A stretch of DNA of 42,927 bases from Helicobacter brantae (GCF_003364205.1 NZ_NXLV01000013.1:1-42927); one strand, 5' to 3'. Counted from the first letter of the stretch, positions 27,402 through 36,087 are shown. Made by a program: numbers and translations. Notes: generated from the sequence alone by a model not told the origin.

Positions 27402-28101
27402 CTTCGATTTTTTGAATAGTGGGCTTTTGCTTAGTGGTTTGGGCGATTGAGCCTTTGGTAGCATATTCAATCTTGGCATCTGCAATGTATTTGGAAGCAA
27501 TGGTGTTTTCTCTTGAAATATCATAGGGGCGAATCACGCCACTAATCCTCATAATCTGCTTTTCTCCATCGACTAGGATTTCTTTGTTGCCATAGATAAA
27601 GTAATTGCCATTTTCAAGCACTTTGATGACTCTTGCTGTGAGGGTGAGGGTAGTGGTTTGGGTGGTGCTTTGATTCCCTCCACCTTGAAAATTTGAGGTA
27701 TTGTTGCCTTTTTGGAGTGTGTAGTTGGCTTGGTTATTGAGATATTCTACTGCCTTTTTTTGATCCTCATCACTTCCATTATAAGCTAGGAGTGGAGGGG
27801 TTACATTCCCTCCTGAGCTTCCATTGTAGGTTTTTGTAGTATTAAATGATGAAGTGGAGCTTTCATCAATAATTACTGTGATTAAATCATCAGGTTTCAT
27901 TGCTCTTCTATCAGCAAAGAGTGGGCGATCTCCTTGTCCAAACAGACTTCCTGCTTTGCTAAATTCAGGGATAAATTCTTTCTCAGGCATCTCTTCTACA
28001 TACTCAGGTGGAGCAAGATCGATTTTGGGTTCTTGGGCATTAAGTATATGGATAGATAATCCCAAAGATAGTGATAATAGTGTAAAATAAATCCTTTTCA
28101 C
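27385..28101 (-). CDS. flgH: Flagellar L-ring protein, no lipobox
   Basis: The protein has 238 residues. FlgH forms the outer-membrane ring around the flagellar rod. Recognisable blocks are SLFGQGDRPLFADRRAMKPDD, LITVIIDESS, ARVIKVLENGNYFIYGNKE, ILVDGEKQ and ISGVIRPYDISRENTI. I start at a GTG (28101) with AAAGGA 8 nt upstream; the frame is open 15 codons further, without a good site. Most FlgH are lipoproteins with a cysteine at the end of the signal peptide. Here the signal peptide ends HILNAQ and the whole protein contains no cysteine, so cleavage should be by signal peptidase I. Confidence 0.92.
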   Translation of the reverse strand: MKRIYFTLLSLSLGLSIHILNAQEPKIDLAPPEYVEEMPEKEFIPEFSKAGSLFGQGDRPLFADRRAMKPDDLITVIIDESSTSSFNTTKTYNGSSGGNVTPPLLAYNGSDEDQKKAVEYLNNQANYTLQKGNNTSNFQGGGNQSTTQTTTLTLTARVIKVLENGNYFIYGNKEILVDGEKQIMRISGVIRPYDISRENTIASKYIADAKIEYATKGSIAQTTKQKPTIQKIEDDYPF

Positions 28102-28175
28102 AGCTTTGATTCCTTTCAAATGTGTTGTTGGAGGGGAGAGAAGCAAGATTTATTCCAAAATGAGGAGAAAAGACA

Positions 28176-28619
28176 ATGAGCCAAATCAAAGAAAGAATGG
28201 CACAAGATTTAAAAGAAGCAATGAAAAGTGGTGAGACTTTCAAAAGAGATACTTTGAGATTGCTTAATTCTGCTTTAAAGCAAGTGGAGGTAGATAAGCG
28301 AATTGTGCTAAGTGATGAAGATGTGATTGGAATTTTGAAAAGTGCTTATAAGCAAAGAGAAGATGCACTTGAAGCTTATCTTAATGCAACAAGAGATGAT
28401 TTAGCACAAAAAGAAAAACAAGAAATGGATATAATTCTCTCTTATCTTCCAAAGCAGTTGAGTGATGAAGAGCTGAAAGAAGCTGTAAAAAAACTCATTG
28501 CAGAGATAGGTGCTGAGGGGAGCAAAGATCTAGGCAAGGTAATGGGTGCAAGCAAAAAGCTCTCTTCTGTCGCTGATGGAAAGAGAATAAGTGCGATTGC
28601 AAAAGAGCTTCTATCTTAA
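28176..28619 (+). CDS. GatB/YqeY-domain protein
   Basis: This 147-residue stand-alone YqeY protein has MAQDLKEAMKSGE, KRDTLRLLNSALKQVEVDKR and LGKVMGASKKLSSVADGKRISAIAKEL. The family is homologous to the tail of GatB and is thought to bind tRNA or to have an amidotransferase-linked role; its function is not established. GAGGAG stands 8 nt before the ATG. It is divergent from flgH and 42 bp ahead of the FadL-type gene. The full GatB is also in this window (30809-32230). Confidence 0.88.
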   Translation: MSQIKERMAQDLKEAMKSGETFKRDTLRLLNSALKQVEVDKRIVLSDEDVIGILKSAYKQREDALEAYLNATRDDLAQKEKQEMDIILSYLPKQLSDEELKEAVKKLIAEIGAEGSKDLGKVMGASKKLSSVADGKRISAIAKELLS

Positions 28620-28661
28620 AGTTTTATAAGATAGATTTGAATTAGACAACAAAGGAGACAA

Positions 28662-30167
28662 ATGAAAAAGCTTATCGCTTCATTATTATGTGTGGGAGGA
28701 GTGCTCTTTGGTGGTGGGTTCAAACTCAATGAGCATAGTTTGAACTCTATTGCTTTGAGTTCGGCGTATGTGGCAGGGGCTAATGGAGCAGATAGCTCAT
28801 TTTATAATCCTGCAAATATGGGGTTTGGAAAGTTTTCTGATAAGCACGAGTTAGAGATTTCTACGACTTGGATTCATGTCCCTGCATTTGATTTCACCAC
28901 AGATTTTACAAAGATAAAAAATCAAATTGGAAGAGATCAGGGAACACAAATTCAATGTAGTGTAAAACCAAATGCTAGTTTTTGGGATAGGCTTGCCGCA
29001 CTTGCTGTGTGTTCTGGAGTTGCACTGCTTGGACCTTCAGATATTTCTGCCGGAGAAACTTCAGCCAAAGGACACGCCAATCCTACAAATTTTGTCTATC
29101 CTGAAGTCTTTTATAAAAGTCCTACATTTTGGGGAGGATTCAATGTCGGACTTGCAGTAACTGCACCTTCAGGAATGACAATGGATTGGGATGGAAGAGG
29201 GGGAGATTTTCTAGATTATAGCTTTATTGCAATGGTAGAAGTCAATCCTAGCATTTCTTTTAAGGTGGGAAATTGGCTAGGGATAGGAGTGGGGGGAAGG
29301 ATTATGTATGGACAAGGAGATTTTAATAATTCTCTTTATGTTCCATATACAGCAAAGCAACAAGTGGGATCGGCAATAATTGCAACCTCGGGAACAACAG
29401 CAGTGGATCAAGTTTCCTCTACCAATGGAGTGGGCTTTGGCTACAATGTGGCTTTGAGTGTAAAGCCTTTAGCCTTTTGGACAGATAGTTTGACAATCTC
29501 GGCTACTTATCGCTCTCCCTTGCATATTGATTTCAAAGGAGAATTGAGTGCCATAGCTACAACAGGAAACAAAGACAATCCTTTGGTAAAAGCTCAAATG
29601 GATGCAGATTTAATCCTCTCTACTGATGTTCCTCCTGTGTTTCAAGTAGGAATCGCTCAAAGATTGGGAAGATTTTTGATTGAAGCAGTGTATGAGAGAA
29701 ACTTTTGGAGCTATGGAAATAAGTTTGAATTTCAATACCAAAACCAAAGATTTAGTAATATCAGTGGAAGTATGGTAAGTTATATGGGAAAAACAGAAGA
29801 AGAGAGAGCTGCATATATGCAAAATATGATGAGTGGGGCAGATTATGATTCTGTGGCGATTGGGCGAGGGTGGAAAGATACCAATTCTTATCGTGTAGGA
29901 GTTACAATGGATGTGACTCAAAAACTCAAAGCTATGGCTTCATTTGCTTATGATGAAACTCCTGTGCCAAAAGATGGGTTTGGAATCCCTGATGCCAATG
30001 GCTATATGATGGGAGTAGGTGTAAGGTATTCAATGTTTAATGACTCTCTTGATGTCGGAGCGGCGTATTCAATGACACTCAAAGATAATCGCGATTCTTA
30101 TATCCAATCTGAAAATGGACTTGGCAAACTTCAGCTTGTCAATGTCTCAATGGCTTGTAGATTTTAA
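28662..30167 (+). CDS. FadL/OmpP1-type outer-membrane transport protein
   Basis: The protein has 501 residues. The signal peptide ends near GGVLFGGG and the mature N-terminus is GFKLNEHSLNSIALSSAYVAGA followed by NGADSSFYNPANM, the FadL/OmpP1 hatch signature. Barrel strands end SMACRF with the terminal phenylalanine. The family carries hydrophobic compounds such as long-chain fatty acids across the outer membrane; the ligand here is unknown. AAAGGAG stands 5 nt before the ATG. It probably shares a transcript with the YqeY-like gene. The 641-bp structured region follows. Confidence 0.88.
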   Translation: MKKLIASLLCVGGVLFGGGFKLNEHSLNSIALSSAYVAGANGADSSFYNPANMGFGKFSDKHELEISTTWIHVPAFDFTTDFTKIKNQIGRDQGTQIQCSVKPNASFWDRLAALAVCSGVALLGPSDISAGETSAKGHANPTNFVYPEVFYKSPTFWGGFNVGLAVTAPSGMTMDWDGRGGDFLDYSFIAMVEVNPSISFKVGNWLGIGVGGRIMYGQGDFNNSLYVPYTAKQQVGSAIIATSGTTAVDQVSSTNGVGFGYNVALSVKPLAFWTDSLTISATYRSPLHIDFKGELSAIATTGNKDNPLVKAQMDADLILSTDVPPVFQVGIAQRLGRFLIEAVYERNFWSYGNKFEFQYQNQRFSNISGSMVSYMGKTEEERAAYMQNMMSGADYDSVAIGRGWKDTNSYRVGVTMDVTQKLKAMASFAYDETPVPKDGFGIPDANGYMMGVGVRYSMFNDSLDVGAAYSMTLKDNRDSYIQSENGLGKLQLVNVSMACRF

Positions 30168-30207
30168 GACAATGAGGGGTTTTCCCCTCTAGTTCAAAAC
30201 CCTAAAA

Positions 30208-30412
30208 ACAATCCCTCTCAAACCCTATCCACCCATTCTCTCGCCTTGCTTGTGGTGAGGATTTTGAGGAAGTTAGATAAGGCAGAAGTGCCTTATCCCT
30301 CAAAACCTCAAGAGCAAGATTGAGCGAGGCTCTCCCCTATTGGCAAAAAGAAAGGAGCAAGACTTTCTTTTTGGGCTGAGGGGAGTGAGGAGGGGTAAGC
30401 CTTTTTCTTTGG
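30208..30412. repeat. 205-bp structured direct repeat, copy 1
   Basis: By eye it differs from copy 2 at three of 205 positions, none in a predicted stem. Stem-loop A (30240-30328) has about 32 paired bases: GATAAGGCA/TGCCTTATC (276-284 with 289-297, loop GAAG), TTTTGAGG/CCTCAAAA, GAGG/CCTC, CTTGCT/AGCAAG and CTCGC/GCGAG. Stem-loop B (30332-30385) pairs CTCCCCT with AGGGGAG and CAAAAAGAAAG with CTTTCTTTTTG around an 8-base loop. An A-rich tail follows. Confidence 0.85.
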
Positions 30413-30474
30413 CAATCAAAAAAAGAATAAAAAAACCAAAACAACAAAAAAAGCCAAAAATACCCAATCAAACC

Positions 30475-30679
30475 ACAATCCCTCTCAAATCTTATCCACC
30501 CATTCTCTCGCCTTGCTCGTGGTGAGGATTTTGAGGAAGTTAGATAAGGCAGAAGTGCCTTATCCCTCAAAACCTCAAGAGCAAGATTGAGCGAGGCTCT
30601 CCCCTATTGGCAAAAAGAAAGGAGCAAGACTTTCTTTTTGGGCTGAGGGGAGTGAGGAGGGGTAAGCCTTTTTCTTTGG
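30475..30679. repeat. 205-bp structured direct repeat, copy 2
   Basis: Same element 267 bp further on. Stem-loop A is at about 30507-30595 and stem-loop B at 30599-30652. It is again followed by A-rich sequence, so the unit may be 205 bp plus an A-rich tail of about 60 bp. Confidence 0.85.
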
Positions 30680-30770
30680 GAAAATAAAAAACAAAAAATC
30701 AAAAACAATCAAAGAAGCTAAAAAACTCCTAGACTTTACAATAAAACACATACTCCAAGATTTAATGCGT

Positions 30771-30776
30771 TACAAT
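30771..30776 (+). promoter_or_regulatory. -10 box of gatB
   Basis: TACAAT, a five-of-six match to TATAAT, 33 nt before the gatB ATG, downstream of a T/A-rich stretch that replaces a clear -35. Confidence 0.5.
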
Positions 30777-30808
30777 AGCACTTAAAATTCTCACATTAAG
30801 GAAAAGCG

Positions 30809-32230
30809 ATGTTTGAAACGATTATCGGACTTGAAGTGCATGTCCAGCTCAATACCAAAACAAAAATCTTCTGCTCTTGTGCGACTTCTTTTGGTGAAGC
30901 ACCCAATACCAATGTTTGCCCCACTTGTCTAGGCTTACCAGGGGCTTTACCTGTGCTAAACAAAGAAGCAGTCAAAAAGGCTATTTCTTTTGGAAGTGCA
31001 ATCAATGCACAAATCAACCAAAACTCTATCTTTGCAAGAAAAAACTACTTCTACCCTGATCTTCCCAAAGCCTATCAAATCAGTCAATTTGAAGTGCCAA
31101 TCGTGGGGAGAGGTAGCCTTGAGATTGAGGTCAATGGAGAGAAGAAAGTCATTGGAATCACACGAGCTCATTTAGAAGAAGATGCAGGGAAAAATATCCA
31201 TGAGGGAGAGGTTTCAAAGGTTGATCTCAATCGTGCTTGCACCCCATTGCTTGAGATTGTCAGTGAGCCGGATATGAGAAGTGCTGATGAGGCTGTGGCA
31301 TATCTCAAAAAGCTTCACTCAATTGTGAGATTTATTGAGATTTCTGATGCCAATATGCAAGAAGGAAGTTTCCGATGTGATGCCAATGTTTCTATCCGTC
31401 CCAAAGGAGATAGCAAACTCTATACAAGAGTGGAGATAAAAAACCTCAATAGCTTTAAGTTTATCGCCAAAGCCATAGAGTATGAGGTGGAGCGACAGAT
31501 TGAGGCGTGGCAAGATGGCGTATATGAAAAAGAAGTCGTGCAAGAAACTAGACTATTTGATACCTCAAAGGGTGTAACTCGCTCAATGAGAGGCAAAGAA
31601 GAATCAGCTGATTATCGCTATTTCCCAGATCCTGATTTGCTTCCTGTGTATATCAGTGAGGAGTTGATGAGAGAGGGGAGAGCAATCCCTGAATTGCCTG
31701 ATGAGAAAAAGCAACGCTATATTCAAGAGTATGGGATCAAAGAAGGCGATGCCGAAGTGCTTGTAAGCTCATTGGAGCTTTGCAAATATTTTGAGGAAAT
31801 GCTAGGCTTTGGAATCTCTCCAAAAGGTGCAACCTCTTGGCTCAATACTGAGCTTTTAGGGAAACTCAAAGGGGAGCTAACACTTCAAAATTGTGGAATT
31901 GACAGCAAACTCTTAGCAACTCTAGTGAAGAGAGTAGAGGAGAGCAAAATCAGTGGCAAGAGTGGAAAGCAAATCCTAGAGGTGCTAGTAGAAAACAAGG
32001 GGGGAGATGTCGATGAGTTGATTGTGTCTATGGGATTGGAGCAAGTCAATGATGATGGGGCGATTATTAGTGCTATTGAAGAAGTTTTGAGTGCTAATGG
32101 CGATAAGGTAGAAGAATACAAAAGTGGAAAAGACAAGCTTTTTGGCTTCTTTGTAGGGCAAGTGATGAAGAGTGCCAAAGGTGCTTCTCCTGCAAGAGTG
32201 AATGAGCTCTTAAAAGAAAGATTAGGCTAA
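30809..32230 (+). CDS. gatB: Asp-tRNA(Asn)/Glu-tRNA(Gln) amidotransferase subunit B
   Basis: This 473-residue subunit of GatCAB amidates mischarged Glu-tRNA(Gln) and Asp-tRNA(Asn), as is needed in bacteria lacking the direct synthetases. It shows [14 protein letters not shown], the CSC and CPTC zinc cysteines, [21 protein letters not shown], and the C-terminal helical plus YqeY-like tail ([29 protein letters not shown]). Length is normal. AAGGAAAAG precedes the ATG. gatA and gatC are not in the window. Confidence 0.96.
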   Translation: MFETIIGLEVHVQLNTKTKIFCSCATSFGEAPNTNVCPTCLGLPGALPVLNKEAVKKAISFGSAINAQINQNSIFARKNYFYPDLPKAYQISQFEVPIVGRGSLEIEVNGEKKVIGITRAHLEEDAGKNIHEGEVSKVDLNRACTPLLEIVSEPDMRSADEAVAYLKKLHSIVRFIEISDANMQEGSFRCDANVSIRPKGDSKLYTRVEIKNLNSFKFIAKAIEYEVERQIEAWQDGVYEKEVVQETRLFDTSKGVTRSMRGKEESADYRYFPDPDLLPVYISEELMREGRAIPELPDEKKQRYIQEYGIKEGDAEVLVSSLELCKYFEEMLGFGISPKGATSWLNTELLGKLKGELTLQNCGIDSKLLATLVKRVEESKISGKSGKQILEVLVENKGGDVDELIVSMGLEQVNDDGAIISAIEEVLSANGDKVEEYKSGKDKLFGFFVGQVMKSAKGASPARVNELLKERLG

Positions 32231-32369
32231 AATATTTAGAGGGGAGGGGTGTGAAGGGGGAGGGGGTGTGTGCTAATGCTCTAAAGTCTTTTTATGCTCT
32301 TTTTAAATCCAAAAAACTTATTGTGGTTGTGTGGGTTTAAGAGGGTTAAGAGTATAAACTTTTGAGGAG

Positions 32370-32410
32370 AAAATAGAGGGATTGCAAAGCCCCTCTAAGA
32401 GTCTTTGCAA
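32370..32410 (-). terminator. Terminator of the cbf2-fba-efp-DJ-1 transcript
   Basis: On the minus strand TAGAGGG pairs with CCCTCTA (32397-32391 with 32380-32374) around a 10-base loop and is followed by TTTTC, the pattern of an intrinsic terminator. It lies 16 bp after the DJ-1 stop. A second stem, TTGCAAAG with CTTTGCAA (32410-32403 with 32389-32382), overlaps it and cannot form at the same time. Confidence 0.6.
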
Positions 32411-32413
32411 ATT

Positions 32414-32962
32414 TTAGAGCAAAAGCTGTTTTTGGACTTCTTGAGCCTTGCTCTCTCCTTTTAGAGATTTTAAAATTTCAAGAGCAAAAAGGATTGCAAA
32501 AGCAGGTCCTGTGCCTGTGATGATACGATCTGAAGTTTTACAAGGCAAATCTAGCCTTTGAGCTTGGGTATGCTTCATCATCTTCTCACACTCAGGATAA
32601 CAGCAGAAATCTTCTGTAAGCAAATGCAATTCATCAAGCACCAAAGGAGCAGCACAGATTGCTCCAATGAGTTTATGAGAAGAAGCAAGATCTGAGATGA
32701 TTTGCAAAAGTGTAGGAGAAGCCAACATATTTTGCACCCCCTCCATTCCTCCATGCAATGCGATTGCATCAAACTCATTGGGCTTAATTTCTTGCAATGA
32801 AGTATCTGCAATGATTGAGATATTGTGAGCCCCTTTGACTTTGAGAGCAGAGTCAAGAGAAGCCAAAACCACTTCCACTCCACCTCTTCTCAAAACATCA
32901 ACAATGCTTACTAGCTCAATCTCTTCAAATCCACACGCTAGAGGGAGTAAAATCTTTGCCAT
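32414..32962 (-). CDS. DJ-1/PfpI (ThiJ) family protein
   Basis: The protein has 182 residues and belongs to the DJ-1 superfamily. ILLPLACGFEEIELVSIVDVLRRGGVEV opens the fold, and the nucleophile elbow IGAICAAPLVL carries the reactive cysteine. Members act as glyoxalase/deglycase-like or redox-protective enzymes; the substrate cannot be read here. Its ATG overlaps the efp stop as TAATG, so it is the last gene of the cbf2-fba-efp operon. Confidence 0.88.
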   Translation of the reverse strand: MAKILLPLACGFEEIELVSIVDVLRRGGVEVVLASLDSALKVKGAHNISIIADTSLQEIKPNEFDAIALHGGMEGVQNMLASPTLLQIISDLASSHKLIGAICAAPLVLDELHLLTEDFCCYPECEKMMKHTQAQRLDLPCKTSDRIITGTGPAFAILFALEILKSLKGESKAQEVQKQLLL

Positions 32963-33525
32963 TACTTGACTTTCTCTACATACTCACCAGTTTCTGTATT
33001 GACGCGGATTACTTCTCTTTCAAGCACGTGGAAAGGGATTTGCACCACAGCTCCACTCTCTAGGGTTGCAGGTTTTTTACCACCACTTGAAGTATCTCCT
33101 TTGAAGTTTGGAGCAGTTTCAATGATTTTTAGCTCAACTACTTGTGGGACATCTACTGAGATTGCTTTGTTATTGTGGAAAAGGATTTGCACGCTCATTC
33201 CATCAATCATCCACTTAGCAACCTCTCCTACTTGATCATCTGTAAGTGCAATTTGCTCATAAGTAGCTGTATCCATAAATTGGAAATTTTCTCCATCGTG
33301 ATAGAGATATTGCATACTTTTTTCTTGCAAATTTGGCTCTTCACACTTATCTCCTGCGTGAAAAGTCTTCTCAATCACTTTGCCATCAAGAAATGACTTG
33401 ATTTTGGCTCTTACAAAAGCCGCACCTTTTCCAGGTTTTACATGTTGATATTCTGTGATTCGATAGGGAATCCCATCAATCTCAATTTTTAGTCCTTTTT
33501 TGAGTTCACTCATTCCAATTGCCAT
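32962..33525 (-). CDS. efp: Translation elongation factor P
   Basis: This 187-residue protein relieves ribosome stalling at polyproline. Three beta-domains are recognisable from [30 protein letters not shown] at the start to [16 protein letters not shown] at the end. The loop reaching the P-site tRNA is VKPGKGAAF with Lys33 at its tip. AAGGAAAA stands about 5 nt before the ATG. It lies 15 bp after fba, in the same order as I recall for HP0176-HP0177. Confidence 0.96.
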   Translation of the reverse strand: MAIGMSELKKGLKIEIDGIPYRITEYQHVKPGKGAAFVRAKIKSFLDGKVIEKTFHAGDKCEEPNLQEKSMQYLYHDGENFQFMDTATYEQIALTDDQVGEVAKWMIDGMSVQILFHNNKAISVDVPQVVELKIIETAPNFKGDTSSGGKKPATLESGAVVQIPFHVLEREVIRVNTETGEYVEKVK

Positions 33526-33540
33526 ATTTTTTCCTTATTT

Positions 33541-34464
33541 TTAGATTTTGTTTGCACTTCCTAGAAGTTGCATTCGCTCTTTGATTACTTCTTTTACAGC
33601 CTGCATTGCAGGAGTGAAAAATTTACGCAAATCAAATTCGCTATTGTTTGCATTTGCCACCTTTCTCACTTCTGCAATAAATGCAATTCGCAAATCAGTA
33701 TCGGTATTGATTTTATTGATTCCTCCCCTAATTGCCTCTTGCAAAAACTCAAAAGGCACTCCCTTGCTTCCCTTGAGATCTCCTCCACTAGAGAGGAAGC
33801 TCTCTCTGACGCTATCAGGGATTGCACTTGCTCCGTGCAAAACTAGAGGGATTTTTGTCAGTTTTTTCACTTCACTCAATCGCTCAAAATCAAGCTTTGG
33901 CTCTCCTTTGAACTTAAAAGCTCCATGACTTGTCCCAATTGCAGGGGCAAGAAAATCCACCCCACTTTCTTTGACAAAGATTTCAGCTTCTTTGGGATTA
34001 ACCAAAGTTGCATCTTTTTCATCGACTAAAATATTATCCTCAATCCCCATAAGCCTTCCAAGCTCTGCTTCTACACTCACGCCAAAGCGATGAGCGTATT
34101 GCACAACCTCTTGAGTCATCTTCAAATTTTCTTCAAAACAATGATGAGAAGCATCAATCATTACAGAAGTAAAACCTGCATCAATAGCGTTTTTGCAACT
34201 CTCAAAGCTTGTGCCGTGATCTAGGTGGAGTGCTACGGGGATATGAGGGTATTTTTGAGCAAATGCTTTTGTCAGTGAGACGCAAATATCAAGTCCCATA
34301 TACTTGATTGCCCCCTCACTTGCTTGGACAATCAAAGGAGAGGAAACTTCATCTGCAGATTCAAAAATGCTTTTTAACATTTCCAAATTGACAAAGTTAA
34401 ACGCACCTACGCCATATCCCTGCTCACTTGCAGGGATTAAAATATCATTTCCACAAACAAGCAT
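33541..34464 (-). CDS. fba: Fructose-bisphosphate aldolase, class II
   Basis: This 307-residue zinc aldolase of glycolysis and gluconeogenesis shows GAFNFVNLEMLKSI, LHLDHGTSFE (catalytic Asp, first zinc His), SVEAELGRLMG, APAIGTSHGAFKF and LVLHGASAIP. I start at 34464, where AAGGAGA precedes ATG by about 5 nt. A longer frame to 34482 begins with a non-ATG codon and has no site. The cbf2 stop is 21 bp upstream, so they are co-transcribed. Confidence 0.95.
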   Translation of the reverse strand: MLVCGNDILIPASEQGYGVGAFNFVNLEMLKSIFESADEVSSPLIVQASEGAIKYMGLDICVSLTKAFAQKYPHIPVALHLDHGTSFESCKNAIDAGFTSVMIDASHHCFEENLKMTQEVVQYAHRFGVSVEAELGRLMGIEDNILVDEKDATLVNPKEAEIFVKESGVDFLAPAIGTSHGAFKFKGEPKLDFERLSEVKKLTKIPLVLHGASAIPDSVRESFLSSGGDLKGSKGVPFEFLQEAIRGGINKINTDTDLRIAFIAEVRKVANANNSEFDLRKFFTPAMQAVKEVIKERMQLLGSANKI

Positions 34465-34485
34465 TCTCTCTCCTTGCTTCAAAGA

Positions 34486-35328
34486 TTACTTGATAGGCTC
34501 GATTTTTACCTTTGCTTTCTCTCTCATCTGCTTCATTGTTTCTCTAATCTTCATCTCAACCATTTGGGCTTTGAGGTTGTTTTGGATAGCACTTTCTGCT
34601 TGATCAAAAGGCACTGTCTTTGCCTCAGTTTTGCTTTGGAGGAAAACGATGTGGTATCCAGCTTCAGTTTGGATAGGAGTTGTTGTGTAAGTTTGTGGAG
34701 CTAGTCCAAAAACAGCTTCAGTGAATTGTGGCAACATTTGATTGCGATTAACTGTGCCTAGATCTCCACCATTTTGGCTTTTTTGTGTTCCTGCGTCAAT
34801 AGAGTATTTGTTTGCAAGATCAATAAATAGTTTTTGAAGTGCATCGCCTTTTTTGCCTTTGAGATCTGCTAGGATTTTATCAGCCTCTTCTTTTGTTTTC
34901 ACAACGATTTGTCGTACTTGAGCTTGTTGATCGATAAATAGATTCTTGTTTGAATCATAGAATTTCTTTGCATCTTCTTGAGTTACTTTAATGCTCTTAG
35001 AAAATTTCTCTTGTTGTTGCTTAATCCACAAATCAATCGCTAGATTAGTTTTGAGGATACTAAGAGCTTCTTTGTATTCTTTGTCTTTTTCAATTTTGTC
35101 TTTTGTAGCAGCAATGAGAGCAAGTTTTCTTTCAATCAATTGATTGATTACAGCTTCTTTGTCTTGTTTTGAAAGCTTGTCATAGCTAAATCCAGGGATA
35201 ACTTGCTTGAAGAAATCCATATCTTTTTCTGTAATCTTTTGTCCATCAACCGTTGCAAAAACCTCAGCAGTTGCCATAGTGGCACACATCATTCCTGCAA
35301 GAATTGAGCTAATTAGAATCTTTTTCAT
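34486..35328 (-). CDS. Periplasmic peptidyl-prolyl isomerase, PEB4/Cbf2/HP0175 family
   Basis: The protein has 280 residues. A signal peptide (MKKILISSILAGMM, then CATMATA) is followed by a SurA-like helical chaperone region and a parvulin (PpiC) domain near 130-230, with VRQIVVKTKEEADKILADL, FIDLANKYSID, NGGDLGTVNRNQMLPQF and ETEAGYHIV-type strands. It helps outer-membrane protein folding, fitting the many such proteins in this window. I start at 35328 since AAAGGA lies 8 nt upstream; the upstream TTG at 35358 has no site. First gene of the operon with fba, efp and DJ-1. Confidence 0.92.
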   Translation of the reverse strand: MKKILISSILAGMMCATMATAEVFATVDGQKITEKDMDFFKQVIPGFSYDKLSKQDKEAVINQLIERKLALIAATKDKIEKDKEYKEALSILKTNLAIDLWIKQQQEKFSKSIKVTQEDAKKFYDSNKNLFIDQQAQVRQIVVKTKEEADKILADLKGKKGDALQKLFIDLANKYSIDAGTQKSQNGGDLGTVNRNQMLPQFTEAVFGLAPQTYTTTPIQTEAGYHIVFLQSKTEAKTVPFDQAESAIQNNLKAQMVEMKIRETMKQMREKAKVKIEPIK

Positions 35329-35410
35329 TCTAGTGTCCTTTGGTGTTGAAATTTGCATCTTGCTTAAAGATACATAGAAGTTTTTATTTTACTACACAAA
35401 AAGTCAATAT

Positions 35411-36073
35411 TTAAACACCAAGACGACTTTGAAGAAGTTTTATGCTTTTTTCTATCTCTTGAATGGGGGAAATTTCCTTTTTTATCCCACTCTCAAAACT
35501 CTCAAAAGTGCTTTTCCCAATCCCAACAGCCAGATAGCTACTATCCCATTGAAAATTTTGCAAAAAATAAGCATAAGCACTAGGGGAAGTGAAGAGTAAA
35601 ATGCTATTTTTAGGGGGTTTTTGTGAGTTTTTGAGTGATAGTGGGCTAGAGTGATAAGCAATTTGAGAGTGGATAGAGAATCCTGCATTTTTTAGAGTCT
35701 CATCAAGATTTGAGATAATGTTTTTGGCTCTAAGATAGAGCAGTGAGGTTTGGGGACTAAGTGTATGTTGCAAAAGGGTTGCAAACTCTTTGCCGTGAGA
35801 GTTTGGCGAGATATAGGCAAGATTGCCTCCAAGATTTTGCAAAACCTTTGCACTTCCCCTACCTATCACATAGCTTGGTTTTTGCTTCCACTCTTGCATT
35901 TGGGAGTGTTTTTTGGCATTTTCCTCTAAGGAAAGGATAGCGTTTTTGGAAGTGAAGATTAATGCTTCAAATCCTCTTAAATCAAGGCAAAAATCTTCAT
36001 AAATGATTTCCCCCACTACTAGGCTTTTGGCAAAATCATAGTTTTGATATCCCACCACGATGATTTCACGCAA
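35411..36073 (-). CDS. hemD: Uroporphyrinogen-III synthase
   Basis: This 220-residue enzyme closes hydroxymethylbilane with inversion of ring D, in heme synthesis. The family is weakly conserved. Visible are LIFTSKNAI, YVIGRGSAKVLQNLGG, LYLRAKNI, LLFTSPSAYAYFLQNF and LAVGIGKSTFESF. The start is a TTG (TTG CGT GAA) with AGGAG 7 nt upstream, so translation may be modest. It lies 14 bp after phnA. Confidence 0.85.
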   Translation of the reverse strand: MREIIVVGYQNYDFAKSLVVGEIIYEDFCLDLRGFEALIFTSKNAILSLEENAKKHSQMQEWKQKPSYVIGRGSAKVLQNLGGNLAYISPNSHGKEFATLLQHTLSPQTSLLYLRAKNIISNLDETLKNAGFSIHSQIAYHSSPLSLKNSQKPPKNSILLFTSPSAYAYFLQNFQWDSSYLAVGIGKSTFESFESGIKKEISPIQEIEKSIKLLQSRLGV

Positions 36074-36087
36074 AGCCCCACTCCTAG

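Larger units (their letters stand above)
30168..30808. other. 641-bp gene-free region with duplicated structured repeat
   Basis: Between the FadL-type gene and gatB I see no supportable gene. The region holds two 205-bp repeat copies (30208-30412 and 30475-30679), each followed by an A-rich stretch of about 60 bp, and then the gatB promoter. Small open frames across the repeats, on both strands, are low in complexity and run into the A-rich spacer. Confidence 0.75.

Noticed and set aside
27402-27524. Upstream extension of pseF
   Set aside because: The additional codons lie within flgH and precede the cytidylyltransferase motif, which is normally at the very N-terminus.
30337-30570. Small Lys/Arg-rich open frames on both strands overlapping repeat copy 1 and the A-rich spacer
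   Set aside because: Sequence is low in complexity, is produced by the repeat and the A-rich tract, and lacks a ribosome site; more likely spurious.
32240-32275. G-rich stretch after gatB
   Set aside because: Runs are at most five G, interrupted, in a non-coding gap with no promoter or quadruplex pattern I could support.
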